Shown here piece by piece: positions 46,066 through 55,483 of a DNA stretch of 64,000 bases. Under the pieces are notes generated by a model, which ran no database searches, had not been told where the DNA came from, and saw nothing but the letters and a program-made list of their open reading frames with translations. Both the position numbers and the translations under genes were made by a program. Origin of the DNA: Chthoniobacteraceae bacterium (lineage in GTDB: Bacteria; Verrucomicrobiota; Verrucomicrobiia; Chthoniobacterales; Chthoniobacteraceae); assembly GCA_028293625.1 (NCBI GenBank), contig JAQGOL010000007.1, positions 1-64,000 on the forward strand, given 5' to 3'. The number at the start of each line of letters is the position of its first letter. Positions within the stretch are counted from its first letter, which is position 1.

Positions 46066-47145
46066 TTATTGCTCTATCACCTGGCGACCAGCGGAGAAGA
46101 CAGCGACCACGTGATCGCAAGTCACAGTCAACGCAGGCGCAACGGGCCAATGCTTAGCACGTTTCAAAACAGGTATTTGTTGCAGAACAAGTCTGGAGAT
46201 CGCAGTTCTACTTCGAAACTGCCAATAAGCAAAATCCTGAATATACTGGCGCACCCATACCAATGGCGTCATTTTATAGTGAGAAACCTCTTCCCAGCAT
46301 GTAATTGTAGCGCCGATTTTTACGGCGAGCATCTCGGCATAACTGCGAGTAAACATGGAAAGATGCTCCACATTACGGAAATACCAGAATTGAGCGGGAT
46401 CCCGGCGGCATACTTGTGAATCGCCATTTCCTGTTACGATAATAAGGAGGCCGCCTGGTTTGAGTAGTCTGGCTAATTTTTTAAGAAGCCCCGTTGGTTC
46501 GGAGAGATGCTCAAACACGTCCATCAGGGTGATTGCATCAAAACTACCGGGCAACGACCTTTCCAAGTCATCGGAAGCGAGCATTTTCAACCCACATGCA
46601 GCCGCACGCGCTGCGGCTTCCACGTTGATTTCAAGTCCATGACAGTCGTATTCACCAACCAAATCGGATAACAACCGTCCTGAACTGCATCCAAAATCAA
46701 GGATCCTTGCGCCTTTATGTAATCTGCGCAGAATTTTCAACGCCGCGATCTCGGTCGGATAATAGCCCGGCGTAACCCATTTATGAAAATCAACTCTGGC
46801 GTAGTAATCTGAAAGTTCTTGGTCGGATAAATTTGCAGACCGGTAAAGCAGACCGCATTCGGAACATTCCAATACAGAATACGAAGGTTGCAAAAACTCG
46901 CATTCATCCAGAACTACTTGGATAGGCGGCGCTTCCGGCCCAGTCGGTCGAAAATCTGTCGATCCGCATCCAGGACATTTGTCGACCACCACAATTTTTG
47001 TGAGTGATCGTCCACCATTTTGCAGCTCTGATTTTTGCAAGTCGCCCATGAAAGGATTTGAACAGAAAATAGTTTTAACCCGGTCCGGAATACTCGTTAA
47101 CCGGTACAACGCGTTTGGAAAATTCAGAAATCGGCTTGAAGACAA
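46066..47145 (-). CDS. SAM methyltransferase with zinc ribbon
   Basis: A protein of 359 residues if started at 47145, 3 bases after the ABC ATPase gene; an alternative start is MGDLQKSELQ at 47049. Cys pairs DKCPGCGSTDF and ECSECGLLYRS form a zinc ribbon. The catalytic domain shows GARILDFGCSSGRLLSDLVG, HGLEINVEAA, TLMDVFEHLSEPTGLLKKLA and KPGGLLIIVTGNGD. It may methylate the chain end or a sugar. Being adjacent to the Wzt-like gene, it could provide the terminal modification read by that protein (inference). Confidence 0.84.
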   Translation of the reverse strand: MSSSRFLNFPNALYRLTSIPDRVKTIFCSNPFMGDLQKSELQNGGRSLTKIVVVDKCPGCGSTDFRPTGPEAPPIQVVLDECEFLQPSYSVLECSECGLLYRSANLSDQELSDYYARVDFHKWVTPGYYPTEIAALKILRRLHKGARILDFGCSSGRLLSDLVGEYDCHGLEINVEAAARAAACGLKMLASDDLERSLPGSFDAITLMDVFEHLSEPTGLLKKLARLLKPGGLLIIVTGNGDSQVCRRDPAQFWYFRNVEHLSMFTRSYAEMLAVKIGATITCWEEVSHYKMTPLVWVRQYIQDFAYWQFRSRTAISRLVLQQIPVLKRAKHWPVAPALTVTCDHVVAVFSAGRQVIEQ

Positions 47146-47148
47146 GCG

Positions 47149-48456
47149 CTATTCGATTTGCGTGAAAACGGGTGATTCCCTGCAAAGCATAGCAAATGCG
47201 CCGTAACCGTAAGACTGTTTAAAATCCCATGGATGACCGAGCGGATTGCTAGTAATGACATCAAAATCGATGGCGTCCTCTATGTAATGATCCCAACCGC
47301 TATTGACCAATGATGTTGTGATATCGAGAGAATAGCGGCCGGAAGCGAGCCATAGCGGCTCCAGTATCAGCCGAAAAACATAAATACCAGGACGGCCAGG
47401 AAGACTTGTCCCATGGAATTGATGAAGCGACGCCAGGGCAAGTTTCGATCGGGTCGAGTCCAAGAGAAAAGCCTCGATTGAAAGGGCCGCTGTTCCGTCG
47501 GTCTGAAACGTGATTTCAAGGATTAACGGGGAACCTGGGTTGTAATGGCTGACGGCAACGCCTGCGTTATCCAGCAGTCTAACCTGTTTAACGGTAGTAT
47601 GGGAACCAGAACCGAGATTGCGATCATGACCCGTGTTTTGCGAGTTTATAGAACGAGTATAGAAATCAATGGATTCATCACTGCTACCTGAAAAGGCGAC
47701 TTTCCCGGCCTGCAAAACCAAGCCGGTCGTTGTCAAACTTTTCACTGCAGCCATATTGTGGCTAACAAACAAAACTGTTCTCCCGCCCCGGGCAACATCC
47801 GACATCTTACCAATGCATTTTTTCTGAAACTCGGCGTCGCCGACTGCAAGCACCTCGTCAACGACCAGGATTTCAGGCTCCAGATGCGCCGCGACTCCGA
47901 AAGCCAACCTGACATACATGCCCGAGGAATAACGCTTCACCGGTGTGTCCAAAAATTTCTCCACCTCAGCGAACTCGACAATCTCATCGAACTTACTTTT
48001 GATTTCGGCGCGGCTCATGCCCAGAATAGCACCATTGAGAAAGATGTTTTCCCGGCCACTCAGTTCCGGATGAAATCCGGTGCCTACTTCCAGAAGACTC
48101 GCGACACGCCCCTTAATTTGCACACGGCCATTACTAGGTTCAGTGATCCGGCTTAAAATCTTTAGGAGAGTCGATTTACCTGCCCCATTTCTTCCGATAA
48201 TTCCAATCACCTCACCTTGCTTCACCGTAAATGAGACGTCGCGCAAAGCCCAAAACGCTTCAGCCGTCGTATCGCTGCGCCGCAACCCGCCGGTATTGGA
48301 AGAGTTGCCAGCCATCAAAGAGCGGATTTTCCGAAAAGGCGAAACTGCCATTCTTGCGGCAACATCGCGCAATGCAGTGTAACTCTCTGTTTTTCGAGAA
48401 TTAATCTGGTAGGATTTACCGAGATTTTCCACTTTAATGACAACATTATTACCCAT
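47149..48456 (-). CDS. wzt: ABC transporter ATPase, Wzt type with C-terminal sugar-binding domain
   Basis: A protein of 435 residues. The ATPase has Walker A GRNGAGKST (88-96), Q-loop region, signature YSSGMYVRLAFG (about 175-186), Walker B EILVVDEVLAVGD, and switch His in VLFVSHNMAA. Residues about 285-430 form the Wzt-C beta-sandwich (VKQVRLLDNAGVAVSHYNPG; GRYSLDITTSLVNSGWDHYI), which in E. coli O9a and relatives binds the modified non-reducing end of the finished polymer. It pairs with the TagG/Wzm-type permease 199 bases upstream. Confidence 0.92.
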   Translation of the reverse strand: MGNNVVIKVENLGKSYQINSRKTESYTALRDVAARMAVSPFRKIRSLMAGNSSNTGGLRRSDTTAEAFWALRDVSFTVKQGEVIGIIGRNGAGKSTLLKILSRITEPSNGRVQIKGRVASLLEVGTGFHPELSGRENIFLNGAILGMSRAEIKSKFDEIVEFAEVEKFLDTPVKRYSSGMYVRLAFGVAAHLEPEILVVDEVLAVGDAEFQKKCIGKMSDVARGGRTVLFVSHNMAAVKSLTTTGLVLQAGKVAFSGSSDESIDFYTRSINSQNTGHDRNLGSGSHTTVKQVRLLDNAGVAVSHYNPGSPLILEITFQTDGTAALSIEAFLLDSTRSKLALASLHQFHGTSLPGRPGIYVFRLILEPLWLASGRYSLDITTSLVNSGWDHYIEDAIDFDVITSNPLGHPWDFKQSYGYGAFAMLCRESPVFTQIE

Positions 48457-48655
48457 TGGAATCAGACCTTATCTAAAATGCCGGCGGCTTGTCGCGTAAT
48501 CGATATGGATTACGAGCTGCTTCATTGAATCGCTGAGCAGGCGCCGGATCCGGATTAAACAGAGAGAGGCGAGTGGTTTTTGCAAACAGCTTTCTCATCA
48601 CACCGGAGGAGATTGAGAGGCTATATCCACGTGACGATTGCACGATGAATTACAA

Positions 48656-49570
48656 TTATATTATATCAGCAAAACTCTTCTCAGTTTTCCTAAAATATAT
48701 AATCCCAAGACATAAGAAGAAGCCGGTTACAATCAAGGAGAGAAAAAATCCCGGCAGGTAGATTTCGACGTTTCCACCAAGAATCGCCCAGCGAAATCCA
48801 TCAATAACCCCCACCATCGGGTTAAGCGAATAAAGCAGGAAAAGATTATCGCCCAGCTTTTGATGCATAAGGGAGCTGCTGTAACCTACCGGTGAAACGT
48901 AAAGCCCAAACTGAACCATAAAAGGGATGACATATCGAAAATCCCGAAATTTCACATTCAATGCCGTGATAAAAAGGCTGGGTCCCAGCGAGGCCAGAAA
49001 AGCCATGAGCACAAAAAGTGGAAGCGTCACCATGCGCCATCCCGGAGCGAATCCGTACCAACCCATTATAGCAATAAGGATGACAAACGAGATTAGGAAA
49101 TCTGCCAAGGCGGTAACGATGGCGCTACCTGGAATGATAAGGCGGGGAAAATAGACTTTAGAAATGAGATTCGCATTACCCACAAGGCTTTGACTGGCAG
49201 AGGAGAGTGCGGAGCTAAAGAACATCCACGGAAGCATCGCGGCAAATACCATGATCGCATAAGGCGCTGTGCCCTCAGACGGCAATGACGCCATTCGTCC
49301 GAAAACAAGCGTCATCACAAGCATAGTCAGGAAAGGCTGAAGCAGAGCCCACGCGACGCCTATGGACGTTTGCTTGTAACGAACGGAGATGTCGCGCCAT
49401 GCGAGGATGTAAAACAACTCTCTATAGCGCCAAAGATCAAACCAGTAATTAATTTCCGCCCGCCCTGCCTCGATAGTAAGATCAAAAGAATCATCATCAG
49501 TTTGATCAATTTGGCGGGAGGAGTTTTTGGCTGCTACAGATGGCGCCTCGGTGACGGTTTCAGGATTCAA
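48656..49570 (-). CDS. wzm: ABC-2 type polysaccharide permease (Wzm/TagG)
   Basis: A protein of 304 residues with a 45-residue cytoplasmic lead, then WRYRELFYILAWRDISVRYK, the amphipathic helix signature of TagG/KpsM/Wzm, and six membrane segments. AMLPWMFFSSALSSASQSLV, VYFPRLIIPGSAIVTALADF and YSLNPMVGVIDGFRWAILGG are family landmarks. It forms the membrane channel of the polysaccharide ABC exporter with the ATPase encoded just downstream. Confidence 0.92.
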   Translation of the reverse strand: MNPETVTEAPSVAAKNSSRQIDQTDDDSFDLTIEAGRAEINYWFDLWRYRELFYILAWRDISVRYKQTSIGVAWALLQPFLTMLVMTLVFGRMASLPSEGTAPYAIMVFAAMLPWMFFSSALSSASQSLVGNANLISKVYFPRLIIPGSAIVTALADFLISFVILIAIMGWYGFAPGWRMVTLPLFVLMAFLASLGPSLFITALNVKFRDFRYVIPFMVQFGLYVSPVGYSSSLMHQKLGDNLFLLYSLNPMVGVIDGFRWAILGGNVEIYLPGFFLSLIVTGFFLCLGIIYFRKTEKSFADII

Positions 49571-49609
49571 GAGCGATGTCGGGTAAATTGATATCTCTTC
49601 GGATTGCAG

Positions 49610-51076
49610 TTAACGCCCTTTTCCGGTGATAATTGTATGGATCGTTTTCAGTACAATACTGACGTCAAGTTCAAGCGAGAAATATCGGATGTAGTAAAGG
49701 TCAAATTGAAATTTTTCGATCGTATCGCTTTCACTTTCGCCATACTTGAATTTGACCTGCGCCCATCCGGTGATTCCTGGGGTTACCAGATGCCTGAGAT
49801 GATAATTTGGAATCTCGCGTTCGTAAATTTCAGCACATTTAACCCACTCCGCCCTGGGGCCAATCAAGCTCATGTCGCCGATCAAAACGTTCCAGAGTTG
49901 CGGGAGTTCATCCAATCGTGTAATCCGCAGCCAGTTTCCAAAACGCGTGATGCGCTGGTCGCCTTTGCGCGTATACATGTCGCCTTTATTTTCTCGCATG
50001 GTCCTCAGTTTGTACATGAGAAAAACCCGCCCATCACGCCCCACTCGCTCCTGCCGGAAAATCGCTGAGCCGGGACTTTCGAGACGAATAACAAGGCCGG
50101 CAAAAAGCAATAGCGGACTAAGCATAACCAATCCCATGGAGGAGATAGCGATGTCGAAGATGCGTTTGACATGGCTGAAGAGCGAACCGCGCGCCAAACG
50201 GAATTCGCAGTCAAAAAGCCAGTCGGGTCCGACTGCTTCGATGCTGACGCGGCGCCAATGCTTTTCATGGAATGCTTCCACTGTCAAAACCGGAACATGC
50301 GAACAGTGCATTGCAATCAAACGCTGCAGGACCGGCGAAGGTAATTTAAGGGCATCGCAAGCCAACAAAACTGCCGCATATCGGGCATCAACTTTCGCAA
50401 GCTGGGCAGGAGCATCGGATGCGATGATGGGGGAACCGGCTCCATCGATTGCTACGTTTTGACCCGCAACACCGAGCGGATCGACAAACTCCAATTTCCA
50501 GTCCAGGCCGGATTGAACATATTCACGGTAAAACTGGCGCGCATCCGACCCGGCACCGAGGATTAGAAGCGATCGGCTGCTATGGTGGCGTTGCAGATGG
50601 CCTCCAAATACGCGCCGGAAATAAATGGATGGGAGTGCGAAGACCAAAAATAAGATGGGAACGAGTGCCCGGCTGGGCTTAACGGCCTCGTGATAAGCCG
50701 AGAATGCGTAAACCAAAAACATGGATACCAGCACCCCCGCAAAGAGCCCAATAAGATGCTCACTTACATAGGCAAGGCCAAGAAAATCGGTACGCCTGTC
50801 GTAACCACCGATAAGATAAAGGCTGATAACCCCAACTATAGGCGCGATCCATATAAATGGAAAATTTGAGATACTATGAGGAAGTAAATAAATACATCCA
50901 GCTAGTGAAAATAACCAGACTACCACGTCGATTACCAGTAGCAGGCCAGGGGCGAAGCGCTCCAACGCTGATCGAGAATCACGCAGCGCCGAATGCGATT
51001 GATTCATCTCATGATGAAAGGCGCTCGGAAGAAACTGTTGCCGTGATAGCGGCTGACGATCAATCGCAGTGTTCAT
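49610..51076 (-). CDS. Polyprenyl-phosphate sugar-1-phosphate transferase (WcaJ/WbaP type)
   Basis: A protein of 488 residues from MNTAIDRQPLSRQQFLPSAF; in-frame Mets further upstream overlap the preceding gene. N-terminal membrane helices (LLLVIDVVVWLFSLAGCIYL and three more) precede a CoA-binding-like domain (about 165-290; RSLLILGAGSDARQFYREYV). The catalytic PssY-like C-terminal domain has KRIFDIAISSMGLVMLSPLL, FRQERVGRDGRVFLMYKLRT, TRLDELPQLWNVLIGDMSLI and GPRAEW. It starts the chain by moving a hexose-1-phosphate onto undecaprenyl phosphate. Confidence 0.93.
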   Translation of the reverse strand: MNTAIDRQPLSRQQFLPSAFHHEMNQSHSALRDSRSALERFAPGLLLVIDVVVWLFSLAGCIYLLPHSISNFPFIWIAPIVGVISLYLIGGYDRRTDFLGLAYVSEHLIGLFAGVLVSMFLVYAFSAYHEAVKPSRALVPILFLVFALPSIYFRRVFGGHLQRHHSSRSLLILGAGSDARQFYREYVQSGLDWKLEFVDPLGVAGQNVAIDGAGSPIIASDAPAQLAKVDARYAAVLLACDALKLPSPVLQRLIAMHCSHVPVLTVEAFHEKHWRRVSIEAVGPDWLFDCEFRLARGSLFSHVKRIFDIAISSMGLVMLSPLLLFAGLVIRLESPGSAIFRQERVGRDGRVFLMYKLRTMRENKGDMYTRKGDQRITRFGNWLRITRLDELPQLWNVLIGDMSLIGPRAEWVKCAEIYEREIPNYHLRHLVTPGITGWAQVKFKYGESESDTIEKFQFDLYYIRYFSLELDVSIVLKTIHTIITGKGR

Positions 51077-51086
51077 ATCTCGGCTT

Positions 51087-52265
51087 TCAGTTTTCGCCAT
51101 GCAGAGGCATCTCAAGGGCTCTAATTAGTTTTCGCCACGCTTCGAGGGAAGCGAGACGATGAGTGCGCGCATCATCACGATGCGCGTTTGTGATCATTCC
51201 TTCATTTGTGCGCATCACCCGAAGCCAGTTGGCAATTTCGCGCACCTGCCCGGGAGCAAACACGCCGGCATGCGCAATTTTTCTGAGCTGCCTGGCAATG
51301 GCGCCGTCAGGCGGACCAATCCACAGCAGAGGCCTCGGAAGTGTTAACGCAAACCCAAGCTTGCTTGGCCACAATAGACCTTGGGTGGCGGGGAGCTGCG
51401 TAATCACGCAGCAGTGGCACCGCAGCAACGATGCAGCCAGCTCGTTTTCGCTCACGTATGGCTTCCATTCGCATCGTTTGAGCCCAAGCTCCTGCGCACG
51501 CGCACGTGCGGCCGGCCATGATGGACCGCCTCCTTGGAAAAGCAGAGTCATCCTTGGCTCCGACTCCTCCAAAAGAGATTGAACACTCAAAAGCGTTTCC
51601 CACTCGTGTGCCCGCCCAAGATTCCCCGAATATATCCAGGTCCAGTTATCGAGCGCACGAGTTTCTTCAAGGAAAGCACTCCGTGCCGAGTGCCCATTTG
51701 AAAGTGAGTTAGCTGAAGATCGATGCTCCTTGCTCTGAAGCGCGAATTCAACCAGCGATTCAAATACCCAAGGCCGGATGATTTCTGCACGGATTCTGTA
51801 GCGCCTTAACTTCTCCGCCATATCTTCATCCAAAGCTACGACCGCGTCGCAGTAGCGGTAAGACCAGCCCATTACGCATTGGATAATCCGGACTGGCAAA
51901 CCAGGCCGCACCTCACCCAGCGCAACCGCAATCTCGGGATAAAGATCCATCACCCAATGAATTGATCGCGCGCGATGACGGATCGCGACCAGGACAGCAA
52001 CCGCCACCAAACACGGGGGTGAACTCGCGGATATAACCAGATCAACGCGTGGTCGTAAAATACCGTCCACAAGCATAGCGACCAACGCTTTGAATTCACG
52101 CCACAAGCGATGGCCTCGTTGCTGACCGGTTCGATAGCTTTGCCGAGCTGCTACAAAATCAACGACATGGCCCTCTGCGGAAAGGGCATCAGATAATTCG
52201 CGCAGCAGAATCCCGGTAGGCGCAGGATCAGGAGGAAAATATTGATTAAGAAACAGTATACGCAT
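51087..52265 (-). CDS. Family 4 glycosyltransferase (WbuB-like)
   Basis: A protein of 392 residues. Opens MRILFLNQYFPPDPAPTGIL with LLRELSDALSAEGHVVDFVA, the WbuB-like N-loop. The middle has IHWVMDLYPEIAVALGEVRP; the donor domain has WTWIYSGNLGRAHEWETLLS and LRCHCCVITQLPATQGLLWP SKLG-type region in place of a canonical E-x7-E. It lies 10 bases before the initiating phosphotransferase gene, so it may add the second sugar (inference). Confidence 0.85.
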   Translation of the reverse strand: MRILFLNQYFPPDPAPTGILLRELSDALSAEGHVVDFVAARQSYRTGQQRGHRLWREFKALVAMLVDGILRPRVDLVISASSPPCLVAVAVLVAIRHRARSIHWVMDLYPEIAVALGEVRPGLPVRIIQCVMGWSYRYCDAVVALDEDMAEKLRRYRIRAEIIRPWVFESLVEFALQSKEHRSSANSLSNGHSARSAFLEETRALDNWTWIYSGNLGRAHEWETLLSVQSLLEESEPRMTLLFQGGGPSWPAARARAQELGLKRCEWKPYVSENELAASLLRCHCCVITQLPATQGLLWPSKLGFALTLPRPLLWIGPPDGAIARQLRKIAHAGVFAPGQVREIANWLRVMRTNEGMITNAHRDDARTHRLASLEAWRKLIRALEMPLHGEN

Positions 52266-52676
52266 TGCCGAGGCGGCCGGGGATCAAAAAACGGAATTGG
52301 ATCTCAGCTAATGCTTTGATTAAAAAGCAACCGAGCAAGCCAGTTTTGAATAACAATTACCGGTATGGATTTTTACTATCTGGCAGACTTGTCTCTTAAG
52401 CCCATGATTACACAGGAAGCCTTAGAATTACAAAAATTCCCTCTCAACCTGCAAAGAAGCGAAGGATAAAGAAAAGAAACATCAGGGCATGCTGCCGCCC
52501 TTGGTCAGACTTCGTAGAATCGAAGTGCTCCAATTTAGAATTTTTTCACTGCCAGCAGCCAAATCGACGGGCTCCACCTAAAGAAAAGCGGGCCTGAAAA
52601 AACAGATCAAATTGAGTCAGATCACTCTGGTATAATCACGACTCAGGACAAGGCACCGCATATAACCAAAATGCCG
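52266..52676. other. 411-base intergenic gap inside the polysaccharide locus
   Basis: No gene on either strand. The sequence is AT-richer than the flanking genes. It is the largest gap in the upstream half of the locus and could hold an internal promoter for the downstream genes; no convincing -35/-10 pair on the minus strand was identified. Confidence 0.4.
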
Positions 52677-54773
52677 TCAGATCTTTGAATCGACTGCGTA
52701 ATAATCAGGATACTGATATTGATGATAATACTCGGGCATGGCAGCGTGCACGTCATTACAAACAACGCCTATAACCTTCACCTGACGATTATGCAGCAGA
52801 TCCAAACCCTTCCGGCTGACGGCAGCGGATGAATAGGAGAATCGCACAACATAAATACAAGCATCCATTTTTGGCGCCAGACTAAAGGTGTCATCAGCCA
52901 CCATGACTGGCGAGCTATCTACGAAGATGTAGTCGTAACTATTACGAGCGGCGGCGATTAACTCATCAAACTTCTGACTCAAAAAATGCTCGCCAGGATG
53001 ATTAAGAAGTTCACCGCGCGGAAGTAAGAACAGATTTTCAATTTTGGTTGGCCTTACACACTCCTCCACCCGGGCTTCTCCCTTGAGAATCTCAGCAAGA
53101 CCAGGCTGCATTTTCTGAGAAAATGCGGTGTGCAGCCTACCCCGACGAACATCAGTATCGATCAATAAAACACGTGAGTTACCGAAGGCAAATGTGATCG
53201 CCAAATTGGTTGCGATGGTAGATTTACCCTCGCTTGGAATTGAACTGGTAATCAAAAAGACTTTAGCTTGCCGTTCATCTCCCGGGAGATAAAGGATCGA
53301 AGAACGCAGAGCACGAAATGATTCGGCGAATGCATGCCGCTCGTCATTATTAACCAAATGAGAGAGGTCGCCTTTCAACCCTTGCTGTGCAACCTGTCCA
53401 ATTACCCGTTCATCGAAGTATTGATAAAATTCGCCAAAACAAGTCATCCGATCATCAATTTTATCGAGGAAATAGAGGATGCCCATACCGAGCAGCAGCC
53501 CCATCACAAGTCCCTTGATAATCGTGCTTATTAGCTCGGGACGCACGGAAACCGGCGGTGATGCCTTGTCCAGAATCGTGATTGTATCGAGGTTGATTCG
53601 ATTGGTTACATCTACATTCCGCAGGTTAGCGGTAAGCCGCTCATAAATGGCCTTGGCGCGATCCACCTTGGCCTTAATCTGACTGTATTCAGCCATGCGC
53701 TGACTTAGGTCCAAGGCTTTTGTTTCCCACTCCTTAATACTTTTCTCAAGATTTTGGATCTGAATTGCAATCGAGTCCTGACGGGTTTTAAGCTGATCGA
53801 GGCTCTGGGTACGGAAAGTCTTAATCAACGTTTCGTAACGCGAGATGTCCTGATCAATATCAATCATGGTAGGATGCGCGGGGCGCAATTCCTTCGACAG
53901 ATCCTGCTTCTTAGCCTTAAGCAACTCGAGTTGCTGCCGGGCTTTTAAGTACTCGCTCTCGGGCCCGAAGCTCTTAAGCACTGACTCCGAGCCAGGCGTG
54001 TTATCTTGTGATGTGTCCGCACTTCGCTTTTGAATCCGCTCAAGGTTCTGATCAAGATCGAGAAGTTTAAGTAAATCGTATTCCGTGCGCAAATCAGCCA
54101 GCTGACGATTGAGCGTGACAGCATAAGCGGCAGCGCTATTGCCCGCTTCCTGCAGAAAACCGACATTGTTGATGCGTTGAAAATCGAGCAACTCCGCTTC
54201 GCCTGCACGCAGCTCTTTTTCGATCCGCACCAGTTCGGCTGTAATGGCGGTGAGGGTGCCCTCTGACTTATCGGCACGCATTTCTCTGCGACTATTCATG
54301 TACTCCTCCATGGTCGACTCCAGGAAGAGGCGAGTATATTCGGACTGGTCGCCAGTCGCTTTGAGCACAAAGATGGCCGCACCGCGCATCTGTGCCACAT
54401 CTAGTTTAACCCGTTCAGAAGCGACTCCGGCGGCAAGATCGGGGCGAAGTTTCTCCACCCGTTCCTGCGCGCGCCGCTGGACCTCGCCGCTCTGCATTAA
54501 TTCAATTTGAGTCCCGTAAAAATTATTAAGCTCTTCGCTGTATACGGCGCCCTCGGGCATGTTCATCTTTCCACTGACGACAATCCGACCGACTGATGAA
54601 AATCGTTGCGGTTGAATACTTACCCACCATGCTGCCACGCCAAGCCCCAGGCTCATGCTCAGCAGCAAGATCCACCAGCGGCTTTTGATTAGCCTCTGGT
54701 AGCGATAAAGCGCATTTAAAAATTTAGGCCAGCTGGAACTTGGGCTCTTAACCTCGTGGTCAGAATCTTGCAT
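52677..54773 (-). CDS. Wzz/BY-kinase: polysaccharide co-polymerase with tyrosine autokinase
   Basis: A protein of 698 residues. Wzz domain: first membrane helix about 34-52, periplasmic coiled coil about 170-385, second helix about 417-436 (IIKGLVMGLLLGMGILYFLD) preceded by Pro in SPPVSVRPE. Kinase domain: AESFRALRSS interface motif (484-492), Walker A SIPSEGKST (511-519), Walker A' LLIDTDVRR (537-545), Walker B YIFVDSSP (615-622). The tail has six Tyr within residues 682-692, the autophosphorylation cluster. It controls chain length and export with the Wza-like protein, whose stop overlaps its start by one base (TAATG). Confidence 0.95.
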   Translation of the reverse strand: MQDSDHEVKSPSSSWPKFLNALYRYQRLIKSRWWILLLSMSLGLGVAAWWVSIQPQRFSSVGRIVVSGKMNMPEGAVYSEELNNFYGTQIELMQSGEVQRRAQERVEKLRPDLAAGVASERVKLDVAQMRGAAIFVLKATGDQSEYTRLFLESTMEEYMNSRREMRADKSEGTLTAITAELVRIEKELRAGEAELLDFQRINNVGFLQEAGNSAAAYAVTLNRQLADLRTEYDLLKLLDLDQNLERIQKRSADTSQDNTPGSESVLKSFGPESEYLKARQQLELLKAKKQDLSKELRPAHPTMIDIDQDISRYETLIKTFRTQSLDQLKTRQDSIAIQIQNLEKSIKEWETKALDLSQRMAEYSQIKAKVDRAKAIYERLTANLRNVDVTNRINLDTITILDKASPPVSVRPELISTIIKGLVMGLLLGMGILYFLDKIDDRMTCFGEFYQYFDERVIGQVAQQGLKGDLSHLVNNDERHAFAESFRALRSSILYLPGDERQAKVFLITSSIPSEGKSTIATNLAITFAFGNSRVLLIDTDVRRGRLHTAFSQKMQPGLAEILKGEARVEECVRPTKIENLFLLPRGELLNHPGEHFLSQKFDELIAAARNSYDYIFVDSSPVMVADDTFSLAPKMDACIYVVRFSYSSAAVSRKGLDLLHNRQVKVIGVVCNDVHAAMPEYYHQYQYPDYYAVDSKI

Positions 54774-55471
54774 TATAAGTTAATCAATCGCGTCGGCACA
54801 ACGATGGTGTCGTCCGGCTTAAGCACAAGATCCAGATCGCTTCGGCCTTTTTCCATGATTTCCTCGAGGTTCACTATAAACGTCTCAGAATCGGTCCGAT
54901 TGCCACTCACTTTGCGGATCAGCTTTACCTTCTTTTTTTGAGCGAAATCAGCCAGGCCGCCGGCCCGCATGATCGCTTTACTCACGGTGAAAACTTCGTC
55001 GGTAGGGATATCAAGCGGTCCCTGACTTTTTACCTGCCCGGTTACATAAACGCGGCCACGCGACTTCACACTAACCATGTCCAGGCCGACAATCACCGTG
55101 GCTTTATAGAAGTATGTCTTTTCGAGCGGCCCTTTGATCGCGTAAGCCAATTGCTTGCAAGTCCTGCTGGTTGCCGGAACACGGCCGATGAGTGGAACCT
55201 CCATCTCGCCGGAATCGGTCACCGTTAAGATAACCGGCTCTTTATGATCTTCGACCACTCGAAAGCTGACCTTGTCACCGATTCCCAGCACACGCTTGTC
55301 ATCAAGCACATCCATTGAATTGGTATAGGCAACCGTGGATGAAGAAGAAAGCGTAGTTGGAGCTTTTTCCGCGCGCGGCGGTGGCGGCGGCTCAGCCTGT
55401 CCAGGCCAGGAAAGCGAGGCCACGGATAGGACGGTCAGAATGAGAATTCTCACTGAGCCTTGATACATCAC
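54773..55471 (-). CDS. Wza-like polysaccharide export protein (SLBB domains)
   Basis: A protein of 232 residues. Signal sequence (SVRILILTVLSVASLSWPGQ, then A), Pro-rich segment, a Poly_export domain (about 50-130; VLGIGDKVSFRVVEDHKEPV, GEMEVPLIGRVPA) and one SLBB domain (about 135-215; GRVYVTGQVKSQGPLDIPTD). It is shorter than E. coli Wza (about 380) and lacks the C-terminal membrane-spanning helix and a visible lipobox Cys, so the outer-membrane pore may be supplied by the neighbouring beta-barrel protein. Confidence 0.88.
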   Translation of the reverse strand: MMYQGSVRILILTVLSVASLSWPGQAEPPPPPRAEKAPTTLSSSSTVAYTNSMDVLDDKRVLGIGDKVSFRVVEDHKEPVILTVTDSGEMEVPLIGRVPATSRTCKQLAYAIKGPLEKTYFYKATVIVGLDMVSVKSRGRVYVTGQVKSQGPLDIPTDEVFTVSKAIMRAGGLADFAQKKKVKLIRKVSGNRTDSETFIVNLEEIMEKGRSDLDLVLKPDDTIVVPTRLINL

Positions 55472-55483
55472 AACAGGGGACTG

